A stretch of DNA of 64,000 nt. Source: Chitinophagaceae bacterium UBA4407. GTDB lineage: Bacteria; Bacteroidota; Bacteroidia; Chitinophagales; Chitinophagaceae. The position numbers and the translations under genes were made by a program. Below are positions 8,391 through 16,554 of the stretch, piece after piece (the stretch's first letter is position 1; the number at the start of each line of letters is the position of its first letter). The notes below the pieces were generated by a model. That model searched no databases. It was not told the DNA's origin and worked only from the letters and a program-made list of their open reading frames with translations. The stretch covers positions 1 through 64,000 of the forward strand of contig DGQT01000079.1 of NCBI GenBank assembly GCA_002390845.1. Reading direction: 5' to 3'.

Positions 8391-9821
8391 ATGTCCGGTA
8401 CTGGTGAAAATGAAATGGGGTTGAGGAAAATACTTGATTTTACAAGGCTTGCGGCTATAGCTATTTTACTGCTGCATTTTTATTATTACTGTTATGCAGC
8501 TTTTAAAGAATGGAAGTTCACAGCAAGCATTAGCGACCGGCTGATGATGAATATTGCGAACACAGGTTTATTCAATCATTGGTACACTTCAAAAATAATT
8601 GCATTAGGATTACTGATTATTTCGCTAATCGGCGCTAGGGGCAAAAAGGATGACAAGCTGCGTTTGAAAAGCATTCTATCATGGATAGTTATGGGGTTGC
8701 TTTTTTATTTTGCAAGCAATTTGTTTTTTAACCTCGATACCGATGTTCCAACGATTGCTACTGCTTACATGACATGCAGCGGTTTGGGTTTTTTACTGGT
8801 ATTGAGTAATGGCACGATGTTAAGCAGGTTAATTTCAGTTAGTTTATCAAAAGATATTTTCAACGACCTGAATGAGACTTTTCCGCAGGAAGAAAGACTA
8901 ATCAACAACGAGTATTCCATTAACCTGCCTGCTCGGTATAAACTGAAAGAAAAAATAAGGAGAAGCTGGATCAACATTATAAATCCTTTTAGAGGTCTAT
9001 TGGTTATTGGCAGCCCTGGTGCAGGTAAGAGTTGGTTTGTGATACAGCATGTAATGAAACAGCATATTGAAAAAGGGTTTGCCATGTTCATTTATGATTT
9101 TAAATATGATGACCTTTCTAAGATTGCTTACAACTGGTTGCTGTTGCACAAAGACAAGTATGTGGTTGAGCCGTCATTTTACGTTATCAACTTTGACAAC
9201 CTTTCTGTAACCCATCGCTGCAACCCTTTAGAGCCTTCTGCTATGCATGATATAACTGATGCGACAGAATCTGCCAGAACAATTTTATTGGGCCTTAATA
9301 GGGAGTGGATTAACAAGCAGGGGGATTTCTTTGTTGAATCACCTATCAATTTTGTTACAGCCGTAATTTGGTTTTTACGAAAGTATGAAGATGGAAAATA
9401 TTGCACCCTACCGCATGTGATAGAATTGATGCAGGCAGATTATGATGAACTCTTTCCCGTACTGAACACACAACCTGAAATTGAAGTATTGGTAAACCCT
9501 TTTGTTACGGCTTATCAAAATGATGCCATGGAGCAATTGGAAGGCCAGGTGGCGAGTGCAAAGATCGGGATGGCAAGGCTTGCTTCACCGCAATTGTATT
9601 GGGTGTTGTCGGGCAATGATTTTACGCTCGACATCAATAACCCTGAACATCCTAAAATAGTCTGCATAGGTAATAATCCAGAGAAGCAACAAATCTATGG
9701 CGCTGTATTATCATTGTATGTTTCAAGGTTGGTAAGAATGGTAAATAAAAAGGGAAGCAAAAATGCAGCCTCGTGTTTGATGAATTTCCGACTATATTTT
9801 TTAATCACATTGATTCATTGA
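8391..9821 (+). CDS. Type IV coupling protein (TraG/VirD4-like), N-terminal part
   Basis: This frame encodes the first about 455 residues of a TraG/VirD4-family coupling ATPase, which links the relaxosome to a conjugation channel. It has several N-terminal hydrophobic segments (residues about 20-140) and a Walker A motif, GSPGAGKS, near residue 206. The family sequence continues to VNKKG, then the frame runs into unrelated residues (ASCLMNF) and stops. The rest, beginning with the Walker B segment FDEFPT, lies in the -1 frame from about 9749. The switch point is at TAAAAAGGG (9746-9754). The gene is therefore either frameshifted, subject to recoding, or carries a sequencing error. Confidence 0.8.
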   Translation: MSGTGENEMGLRKILDFTRLAAIAILLLHFYYYCYAAFKEWKFTASISDRLMMNIANTGLFNHWYTSKIIALGLLIISLIGARGKKDDKLRLKSILSWIVMGLLFYFASNLFFNLDTDVPTIATAYMTCSGLGFLLVLSNGTMLSRLISVSLSKDIFNDLNETFPQEERLINNEYSINLPARYKLKEKIRRSWINIINPFRGLLVIGSPGAGKSWFVIQHVMKQHIEKGFAMFIYDFKYDDLSKIAYNWLLLHKDKYVVEPSFYVINFDNLSVTHRCNPLEPSAMHDITDATESARTILLGLNREWINKQGDFFVESPINFVTAVIWFLRKYEDGKYCTLPHVIELMQADYDELFPVLNTQPEIEVLVNPFVTAYQNDAMEQLEGQVASAKIGMARLASPQLYWVLSGNDFTLDINNPEHPKIVCIGNNPEKQQIYGAVLSLYVSRLVRMVNKKGSKNAASCLMNFRLYFLITLIH

Positions 9822-10357
9822 TAGCAACGGCAAGAAGTAATAAAGTTGCTACGACGTTAGCTATGCAGGATTTTAGTCAGTTGAAAAAAGATTATGGTAA
9901 AGAACAGGCAGACGTAATTGTAAATATTACAGGTAACATTATCAGCGGGCAGGTGATGGGAGAAACTTCCAAACTTTTATCTGAACGTTTTGGTAAGATC
10001 ATGCAGGACAGGGAAAGTGTTTCTATTAACCGTAATGATACATCCATCAGCCGTTCAACACAATTGGACTTTGCTGTGCCTGCATCTAAAATTGCCTCAT
10101 TGTCTTCAGGCGAATTTGTGGGTATGGTTGCAGACGATCCGCATGAAAAAATAAAACTAAAAATGTTCAACGCAGAGATTATCAATGATGCTGATAAGTT
10201 GAATGACGAAGTAAGCCGGTATAAGGATATTCCGGCGGTCTCCAATGTTACACAACAGCAGGTGATGGATAATTATTACCAGGTTAAGATGGAGATTAAA
10301 AAGTTGATTGGGGAGGAAGTGGAGCGGTTGAAGGCAGAGAAGGAAATGCAGGATTGA
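9773..10357 (+). CDS. Type IV coupling protein, C-terminal part in the -1 frame
   Basis: This 194-residue frame carries the C-terminal third of the same coupling protein. It begins at or near the Walker B box (VFDEFPTIFF) and continues with SLIATARSNKVATTLAMQDFSQL and GNIISGQVMGETSKLLSERFGK, both typical of the TraG family. The frame is open from 9749, just downstream of an A5G2 run. The nominal GTG start at 9773 would make a protein without Walker A, so independent function is unlikely. One -1 shift between 9747 and 9772 restores a normal protein of about 655 residues. Confidence 0.8.
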   Translation: MFDEFPTIFFNHIDSLIATARSNKVATTLAMQDFSQLKKDYGKEQADVIVNITGNIISGQVMGETSKLLSERFGKIMQDRESVSINRNDTSISRSTQLDFAVPASKIASLSSGEFVGMVADDPHEKIKLKMFNAEIINDADKLNDEVSRYKDIPAVSNVTQQQVMDNYYQVKMEIKKLIGEEVERLKAEKEMQD

Positions 10358-10393
10358 ATGATTGAGTGTGATCATTATTAAAACGAACCATAT

Positions 10394-11386
10394 ATGAAAT
10401 TAGAAAAACAATTTTCAGAAATTATCCTGCTCATTAAACAAGCCCAGTCTAAAGCCATAAAAGCTGCCAACACAGAACTTATTGCCCTGTATTGGCAAAT
10501 TGGTGAGCATATCAGCAAACGTATAGAAACTGAAGAATGGGGGAAATCAGTAGTACAAAAATTGGCATCCCATATTTCGCAGAAAGAACCCGATCTAAAA
10601 GGATTTTCAGATAAAAATCTCTGGCGAATGAAGCAACTTTTTGAAGCATATAAAAGTTATCCAAAACTCTCGGCAATGCTGAGAGAAATCAGTTGGACCA
10701 ATAATCTCACTATTTTAAGCGGAGCCAAGACGATCGAAGAAAAAGAATTTTATTTAAGGCTTTGCATACACGAAAAATATAACTACCGGGAATTAGAAAG
10801 ACAAATCGGTAGTGGTGTATTTGAACGGGTAATGATAGGAAATGAGAAAATCTCAGCAGTGATGAGAGAATTAAACCCTGATATTAAAGGAAGTTTCAAG
10901 GATAGTTACATTTTTGAATTTTTGAACCTGCCCGAAAGACATACAGAATCTGATCTGCAAAAAGCATTAATCGGGCAAATGAAAAAAGTCATTATTGAAT
11001 TAGGCAGGGATTTTTTGTTCATGGGCGAAGAATTCAGGGTGCAGGTTGGGAAAAGCGACTTTTATATAGACATCCTTTTTTATCACAGGGGATTGCAGTG
11101 CCTGATAGCCTTTGAATTAAAGGCAGATAAATTTCAACCGGAACATTTGGGGCAGCTAAATTTTTATCTTGAAGCATTGGACAGGGATGTGAAAAATCAA
11201 AACGAAAATCCAAGTATAGGAGTCCTTTTGTGCAAAGATCATGATACAGAAGTGGTGGAGTATGCACTTAGAAGAAGCCTTTCACCTGCATTGATAGCTG
11301 CATATCAAACAATACTTCCTGATAAAAAAATATTGCAACATAAGCTGCAGCAGATATATAATAATACCAAAGACATACCTGTCTAA
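10394..11386 (+). CDS. PDDEXK nuclease, YhcG/DUF1016 family
   Basis: This 330-residue protein matches the YhcG family: an N-terminal DUF1016 winged-helix-like domain (residues about 8-150, IALYWQIGEHISKR, GFSDKNLWRMKQLFEAY, WTNNLTIL) and a C-terminal PDDEXK nuclease fold. Catalytic residues are visible in DFYIDILFYHRGLQCLIAFELKADKF, with Asp, then E-L-K. Family members are found as cargo of mobile elements and near restriction systems; the cellular role is not settled. It follows the coupling gene by 36 bp in the same direction, so it is probably cargo of the mobilisable element. Confidence 0.88.
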   Translation: MKLEKQFSEIILLIKQAQSKAIKAANTELIALYWQIGEHISKRIETEEWGKSVVQKLASHISQKEPDLKGFSDKNLWRMKQLFEAYKSYPKLSAMLREISWTNNLTILSGAKTIEEKEFYLRLCIHEKYNYRELERQIGSGVFERVMIGNEKISAVMRELNPDIKGSFKDSYIFEFLNLPERHTESDLQKALIGQMKKVIIELGRDFLFMGEEFRVQVGKSDFYIDILFYHRGLQCLIAFELKADKFQPEHLGQLNFYLEALDRDVKNQNENPSIGVLLCKDHDTEVVEYALRRSLSPALIAAYQTILPDKKILQHKLQQIYNNTKDIPV

Positions 11387-11412
11387 TACCCGACTCTTGC
11401 CTTTACAGTGCG

Positions 11413-11489
11413 TAATACTCTAAAAAAATCAGTGTTTTTACACCATAATAGTGAATACTGATTCTCGTGCCTTATTAGTTGTCCTTAGT
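11413..11489 (+). repeat. 77-bp dispersed repeat, copy 1
   Basis: It runs from TAATACTCTAAAAAAATCAG to TTAGTTGTCCTTAGT. It matches 40170-40246 at about 84 percent over the same length without gaps, by eye. Origin is unknown; both copies lie in gene-free, decayed-looking DNA. Confidence 0.65.
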
Positions 11490-11539
11490 CTCACGGCCTT
11501 CAATTTTTGACTGTAAAGTATTTTTGGTAGTAAGCAGAA

Positions 11540-11745
11540 TTACAGAATATGACTGAAATCAACATTCTTTTTTATTCGCCTGCATAATTCAAAACCGTCC
11601 ATTACAGGTACCATTACGTCACTTATAGTAAGTTGTACGCTTTCCTTAATAAGCACGGCAAATGCATCTTCGCCACTAAGCGATCTTGTGATCGTTTATT
11701 TGCTGCTTAAATTATCTGGATTGGTATTCTCTACAATCACTTATG
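11540..11745 (-). pseudogene. Relic of a response-regulator receiver domain
   Basis: On the minus strand one frame reads VIVENTNPDNLSSK, a stop codon, then TITRSLSGEDAFAVLIKES, VQLTISDVMVPVMDGFELCR and RIKKNVDFSHIL before a final stop. This follows the CheY-like receiver pattern: the N-terminal acidic region, the phospho-accepting Asp in ISDVMVPVMDGFEL, and the helix after it. The internal stop and a shortened first half show it is decayed. It could be the tail of a former hybrid sensor kinase. No intact parent remains in the window. Confidence 0.65.
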
Positions 11746-12351
11746 AACCATATACACAACCGCCTACCGGACAGGTAAGCACAGACACATGAAGGTATTA
11801 CCACTGATTACTCGGAAACCCAGAGAAAGATTCAGTGTTTCTTTGGTCTCTGTGGCAACTATTGAATAGAATTAGCTTCAGAGGAAAAGTGCCGCAAGCA
11901 AAGTTTCATAGATATTCAAATGCCGGACTAAAAAGTTCAAAAGTGAATTGCTTGTAATTTAAAATTGAATGATAAAATACAGCAACTATCTCACGTTTGT
12001 CGTTTCACTTTTCACGTCTCAAGATTCACGACTCACATACTGTAACTGCTCACTTTTTTTCTACATCTGCAGTAACTTTATCAATAAACCAGAACTGATA
12101 AACAATTGATTTAAATTCTGAAAGCGTTTTCCAGTATTGGCTGCACTGCAAGCGCTATTGCAATACAAACAAATTCCTAATCCTGAAGTGATGATGCTTA
12201 CCTTAATCTAAAGTTATACAAAACGAATACCAGCCCATTACAAGTGACTACTTTGAAGAAAGCATTATCTTTCACCAGATTTCAATTATCATTTTTAACA
12301 ATGTCTGTTTAACTTTATAAGCCAAATTAACCTTTTCTTTAAGCCGTTTAT

Positions 12352-14601
12352 ATGTCAAAACTTTCTGCCAAAGAATTAGAAAAGGAGCAGCTACTCTCCC
12401 ACTTTACAATGGAAAATCTCCATGAAGCTGTATTCTGGGTAGCATCTAACCAACAAATCTTCCTGGTAAATGATATGGCCTGCCAAATGACGGGTTATAC
12501 AAAAGAAGAGTTGCAGCAAAAGAATATTACTGATATTAATCCTACAGCCTTAATGATGGATTTTATGTCATTTTGGAAAAGATTGCGCAAGGAAAAAAAG
12601 ATCACATGGGAATCGCAGCACAGGCACAAAACAGGCTATGTTTATGATGTAGAGATCACTGGTAATTTTATCGAATACGATGGCAAAGAGTATTCCTGTA
12701 GTATTGTACGGGACATCCGTAAACGCAAGCTAGAAGAGGAATTGCTGCGTACTATTTCTGAAGCAACATCCGGGCTGATCGGCAAAGACTTCTTTATACA
12801 GCTTGCCAAATATATTACAGTCACGCTTTCTATGCGTTATGCGTTGATTACCGAATGCACAAACCATGAAAAAACAAGATTGCGCACCATCTGTTATCTT
12901 GACAAGGACAAAATACTGGATGATATTGAATACGACACTACCGGGCTTCCCTGTGAGATCATCATGCGAGGTGAAGATTATTTTACACCCAATAAATTAC
13001 AGGAATATTTTCCAAAAGAAAAAGGATTAGAATCGTATATCGGTGTTCCCATTTTCAGTCCAACAACAGGTGAAGTAATGGGACATATTATTGCAGTAGA
13101 TCCTAATCCTGTAAGCATTGAAAAAAATCAATCATCTATTCTGAAAATTTTTGCTAACAGGGCCGGCGCAGAACTGGATCGTCTTGCTGCACAAAAAAAA
13201 CTCGAAGAAGCAAACAGGCAATTAAAAATATTACTCGATGAGAGTGAAGAACGTTTCCGTGACCTGTTCGAAGAAGCGCCGATTGCTTATGTACATGAAG
13301 GGCTCGATTCAAAATTTATCAAAGCAAATCGTGCAGCATTACGCATATTGGGTGTAAAGCCCGAAGAGGTTCCTTTCATTTATGGAAAAACGTTGGCGCC
13401 TGATACACCTGATGCTCAACGGCGCATGACGGAAGCCTTTGAATCTGTTGGCCGCGGTACCGATACAAGTGGCGTTGTGCTAGAACTTAGAAGAAAAGAC
13501 AATGGCAAACCTATTTGGATCCAATGGTGGTCAAATCCCGATGTAGGAGGCCAATTTACACGTACCATGTTCATTGATATTACTGAACAGGTTTTAATGG
13601 AGCAGGAAAAAACCCGTTTACAAGCGGAGAACAAATACCTGCAGGAAGAAATAAAAGTGAATTACAATTTTGAGGAGATTGTAAGCAAAAGCAAAAAATT
13701 TCATCACATATTACAGCAGTTAGAACAGGTTGCCGCAACAGATGCAACAGTGTTGATCCTTGGCGAATCTGGCACCGGCAAAGAATTGCTGGCACGTGCC
13801 GTACATAATATTAGCAACAGGAGCAAGCGGCCATTGGTAAAAGTAAATTGCGCCACATTGCCTGCAAACCTTATAGAGAGCGAGCTTTTCGGCCATGAGC
13901 GTGGCGCTTTTACCGGTGCTTTGGACAAAAAGATTGGCCGTTTTGAACTGGCCGATGGCGGTACTATTTTCCTTGATGAAATTGGCGAACTGCCTGTTGA
14001 ACTGCAGTCAAAATTGTTGCGTGTTTTGCAGGAAGGCGAATTTGAACGTCTGGGCAACCCCAGAACTTTTAAGGTAAATGTGCGGGTAATTGCCGCCACC
14101 AACCGCAACCTTGAAGTGGCGATTGAGAAAAAAGAATTTCGCGAAGATTTGTTTTACCGGCTCAATGTATTTCCCATACAAAGCCCGCCTTTGCGCGAAA
14201 GAAAAGAGGATATCCCTTTGCTGGTAAAACATTTTTGTAATAAATACGAATCAAGGTTTGGAAAAAAAATTACGCATATTCCTCCAAAAGTTATTAGCAC
14301 ATTAACCGCTTATAACTGGCCCGGCAATATCCGCGAACTTGAAAATATTATTGAGCGGGCATTAATACTTAGCCCTGGCAATACACTCGAACTTGGCGAT
14401 TGGATACCAAAAGAAAATACGACCGCTGTTGCAACTGTTCAGCCAAAACTGTACGACATGGAAAAGGAACATATTCTGCAAGTGCTCCAGCAAACAGGTT
14501 GGAAGATAAGTGGCGAAAATGGCGCTGCAAAAATCCTCGGTTTAAACGCAACCACACTTGAAGCAAGAATGAAAAAGATGGGTATTACAAGAAAGAAATA
14601 A
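12352..14601 (+). CDS. Sigma-54-dependent transcriptional activator with PAS and GAF domains
   Basis: The 749-residue protein is an enhancer-binding activator of RNA polymerase carrying sigma-54. In order it has a PAS domain (about 15-125), a GAF domain (about 135-285), a second PAS domain (about 300-425), a short coiled linker, an AAA+ domain (about 440-670) and a C-terminal Fis-type helix-turn-helix (about 710-749, AAKILGLNATTLEARMKKMG). The AAA+ domain has Walker A GESGTGKE near residue 470, the sigma-54 contact loop GAFTGA near 518 and Walker B TIFLDEIGEL near 541. There is no receiver domain, so it probably senses a ligand or redox state through PAS/GAF. A candidate target is the palindrome pair at 15186-15218. 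Confidence 0.92.
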   Translation: MSKLSAKELEKEQLLSHFTMENLHEAVFWVASNQQIFLVNDMACQMTGYTKEELQQKNITDINPTALMMDFMSFWKRLRKEKKITWESQHRHKTGYVYDVEITGNFIEYDGKEYSCSIVRDIRKRKLEEELLRTISEATSGLIGKDFFIQLAKYITVTLSMRYALITECTNHEKTRLRTICYLDKDKILDDIEYDTTGLPCEIIMRGEDYFTPNKLQEYFPKEKGLESYIGVPIFSPTTGEVMGHIIAVDPNPVSIEKNQSSILKIFANRAGAELDRLAAQKKLEEANRQLKILLDESEERFRDLFEEAPIAYVHEGLDSKFIKANRAALRILGVKPEEVPFIYGKTLAPDTPDAQRRMTEAFESVGRGTDTSGVVLELRRKDNGKPIWIQWWSNPDVGGQFTRTMFIDITEQVLMEQEKTRLQAENKYLQEEIKVNYNFEEIVSKSKKFHHILQQLEQVAATDATVLILGESGTGKELLARAVHNISNRSKRPLVKVNCATLPANLIESELFGHERGAFTGALDKKIGRFELADGGTIFLDEIGELPVELQSKLLRVLQEGEFERLGNPRTFKVNVRVIAATNRNLEVAIEKKEFREDLFYRLNVFPIQSPPLRERKEDIPLLVKHFCNKYESRFGKKITHIPPKVISTLTAYNWPGNIRELENIIERALILSPGNTLELGDWIPKENTTAVATVQPKLYDMEKEHILQVLQQTGWKISGENGAAKILGLNATTLEARMKKMGITRKK

Positions 14602-14631
14602 TACCAGCAATATTTATTTATAAGAGGTATG

Positions 14632-14940
14632 ATTTTAATACCGGCCAATCTTTTCATAGCATCATCGTTGCGTCGCAATCCGTTCATCTTCTGTACAAAT
14701 ATTTGGCCTTAGCGTTCACAGGTTTCATAGTTTATTGTGATGAAACATTTGGCGTAAATATTTCTTGCAGATGATATATAATGCCAAACTGTTTATGCTT
14801 CCCGCTTTACAACCCTTCATTTCCTTTTCGCAAGAGCAACCACTACCATTTAGCGTTGCATAGTTGAATATTGTTGTACAGTAAAAGAGTGCGACGCAAG
14901 AGGCGATGCTATAAAAGACTTAAGCCGGGGTCAATAAAAT
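14632..14940. repeat. Dispersed two-arm inverted-repeat element (locus e)
   Basis: The left arm (14632-14677) runs from TTTTAATACCGGCC to CGTTGCGTCGCA and is degenerate after that. The right arm (14876-14940) contains AGAGTGCGACGCAAG and GATGCTATAAAAG, ending CCGGGGTCAATAAAA. The core is about 200 bp and shows no gene. It is the longest complete element here, about 309 bp. Confidence 0.75.
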
Positions 14941-15185
14941 TCCTTTTCAAGCAAACCGAAAATAAAATAACAGCCGCCACACTGGCCGCATTTCCTGCCA
15001 AATAACAATTACTCCCCAAACGAAGGTTTGTTTATTGTTGCTTTGATTAGTTAAACAATCCACTAACAAAAAGCTCTTTGACTTAACAGAAATTGTTTAA
15101 ATATCAACAGTAATAACACACACCATAGTATGCCTGAAATTTTTTATACAAGTTTTAAAAAATAAAACATTCCCAAAAAATTTCT

Positions 15186-15218
15186 CCCAATATATTGGGA
15201 AATTCCCAACAGGTTGGG
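15186..15218. promoter_or_regulatory. Tandem palindromic operator CCCAA-N4-TTGGG, two copies
   Basis: CCCAATATATTGGG at 15186-15199 and CCCAACAGGTTGGG at 15205-15218 have the same half-sites, the same 4-bp spacer and a 19-bp period. A further CCCAA half-site lies at 15172. They sit about 145 bp upstream of the thioredoxin-like gene's chosen start. That spacing would suit an enhancer for a sigma-54 activator such as the one encoded upstream, or a repressor site. Confidence 0.7.
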
Positions 15219-15319
15219 AGTTATTTATTTTACTTCTTTACAATTTGTTAAAACACTGTTCTTCTGTAATGCAGTGCTGTAAGGCATTTCAGGTGAATGC
15301 GTCTATCGCTGAAAAAATT

Positions 15320-15337
15320 CTGGCACGTGGCTTGGCT
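15320..15337 (+). promoter_or_regulatory. Possible sigma-54 promoter
   Basis: CTGGCACGTGGCTTGGCT matches the -24 box (YTGGCACG) exactly. At the -12 box it has TTGG where TTGC is expected. It lies 26-43 bases before the start chosen for the thioredoxin-like gene and about 105 bp downstream of the tandem palindromes. The missing -12 C weakens the call. Confidence 0.35.
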
Positions 15338-15362
15338 TATTAGTGCAGAAATAAAAACCAAA

Positions 15363-15683
15363 ATGACCAAAGCATTATCGCTAAAGAATTTTAAAAAAGA
15401 AGTAATTGAAAGAAGGACTTTATCGCTTGTACAGTTTAAAGCTGAATGGAATGGAACCTGCCAGATAATTGCCCCGGTATTTGAAAGCCTGTCAGCAGCA
15501 TATAAAAAGAAAGTAAGTTTTTTTACGGTGGATGTAGAAGAAAATAAATTGCTGGAAGCTGAACATGGCGTTACTGATATACCGACCATACTGTTCTTTA
15601 AAAACGGCAAAATGATCGATCATTTAATTGGTCTTGCACCAAGGAATGTCATCATTGAAAAAATTGAAAATGCTTTGGCATAA
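15363..15683 (+). CDS. Thioredoxin-like protein lacking the first active-site cysteine
   Basis: The 106-residue product has a thioredoxin fold (LVQFKAEWNGTCQIIAPVF, FFTVDVEENKLL, DIPTILFFKNGKMID). The usual WCGPC is replaced by WNGTC, so only the second cysteine remains and ordinary dithiol reduction is unlikely. It may act as a chaperone-like or monothiol protein. I start at 15363, where the family alignment begins; the longer frame from 15297 would run through the possible sigma-54 promoter. The Crp-like regulator follows 42 bp later, and the two are probably one transcript. A normal thioredoxin is encoded at 46497. Confidence 0.8.
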   Translation: MTKALSLKNFKKEVIERRTLSLVQFKAEWNGTCQIIAPVFESLSAAYKKKVSFFTVDVEENKLLEAEHGVTDIPTILFFKNGKMIDHLIGLAPRNVIIEKIENALA

Positions 15684-15725
15684 ACCAAAATAATCACCCA
15701 TACTTAAATTTTAAAACCACCAACT

Positions 15726-16406
15726 ATGTGTATCGAAACTAAGTACATCTATCTTAGGAGCCACCCGCTGTTTAGTGAACTAAACGAAATACAGCTTGCT
15801 GAAATTTCTACCCTGGTAAAAGTGCATACTGCTTATCGCGGAGAATCCGTTGATTACGGCGATGGCGATTTTAGCAAAATTTATTTTGTGGTAAAAGGTA
15901 AAATAAAAATTGCCGAAGCAAATGAAATGGGAGAAGAACTTATTAAAGATATTTTAACGGAAGGTGACTTTTTTGGAAACCTGAGCCTATGCGACAATGC
16001 ATCGCTTGATGAGTATGCTGAAGCATTAACAGCCAACAGCATTGTTTGCGGTTTTAAGGTAAGCGACTTTAGAAAAATACTTCAGAACAACCCGATGATG
16101 GCATTGAACTATTTAAATAAAGTAAGCGGCAAATTAAGAAAGCTGGAAAACCGCCATGCAGACCTGGTTTTTCGTGATGCAAAAGCAAGACTGATACGCT
16201 TCATAAAGAACTGGGCGCTTACAGATGGCAGCCGGATTGGTAATAAAATTGTGTTGAACAACTATCTTACTCATACAGATATTGCAGGCTGCATTTCTAC
16301 CAGCCGCCAGAGTGTTAATGTACTCTTTAATGAACTGAGAGATTCAGGAATGTTGTATTACAACCGTAAAAGAATTGAGCTAAACGATTCAAGGGTTTGG
16401 AACTAA
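15726..16406 (+). CDS. Crp/Fnr family transcriptional regulator
   Basis: The 226-residue protein has an N-terminal cyclic-nucleotide-binding-like beta barrel (about 12-130, with VVKGKIKIAEANEMGEELI and LTEGDFFGNLSL) and a C-terminal winged helix (about 150-220). The recognition helix STSRQSVNVLFNELR has Gln where E. coli Crp has Glu, so its target may differ from the classic GTGA half-site. It lacks the N-terminal cysteine cluster of an Fnr oxygen sensor. It lies downstream of the thioredoxin-like gene, behind the tandem operator. It could be a regulator for the sulfur genes at 40.5 kb, but nothing here proves that. Confidence 0.88.
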   Translation: MCIETKYIYLRSHPLFSELNEIQLAEISTLVKVHTAYRGESVDYGDGDFSKIYFVVKGKIKIAEANEMGEELIKDILTEGDFFGNLSLCDNASLDEYAEALTANSIVCGFKVSDFRKILQNNPMMALNYLNKVSGKLRKLENRHADLVFRDAKARLIRFIKNWALTDGSRIGNKIVLNNYLTHTDIAGCISTSRQSVNVLFNELRDSGMLYYNRKRIELNDSRVWN

Positions 16407-16418
16407 AACCAACTAATG

Positions 16419-16536
16419 ATTGCTGTAAACTGTAAGACAGTGCTTATGGATTAGTCAATATATTTTTACAGCAATTAATTAACATTTGTCATTAAAATTT
16501 TTGCTGTAACCAACGTCATAACGTTCTTTCCGAAAG
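16419..16536. promoter_or_regulatory. Repeated TTGCTGTAA motifs upstream of GH57
   Basis: ATTGCTGTAAA at 16419-16429 is repeated exactly as its reverse complement at 16465-16475, and TTTGCTGTAA recurs directly near 16499. The palindromes AACGT-cata-ACGTT (16512-16525) and CTTTC-C-GAAAG (about 16526-16536) follow. The whole cluster sits in the 148-bp gap before the GH57 gene and looks like an operator region. Confidence 0.45.
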
Positions 16537-16554
16537 CTTTTAAAATTTAAACCA

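Larger units (their letters stand above)
11387..12351. other. Gene-poor stretch between nuclease and sigma-54 activator
   Basis: This stretch holds a 77-bp repeat also found at 40170 and a decayed receiver-domain relic on the minus strand. From about 11750 to 12351 I see no gene, only AT-rich sequence that should contain the promoter of the sigma-54 activator gene. Confidence 0.6.

Noticed and set aside
9741..9785. Programmed -1 frameshifting in the coupling protein gene
   Set aside because: The heptamer T-AAA-AAG is not a perfect slippery site and no stimulatory stem was found, so a mutation or read error is preferred; kept only as a test in the findings.
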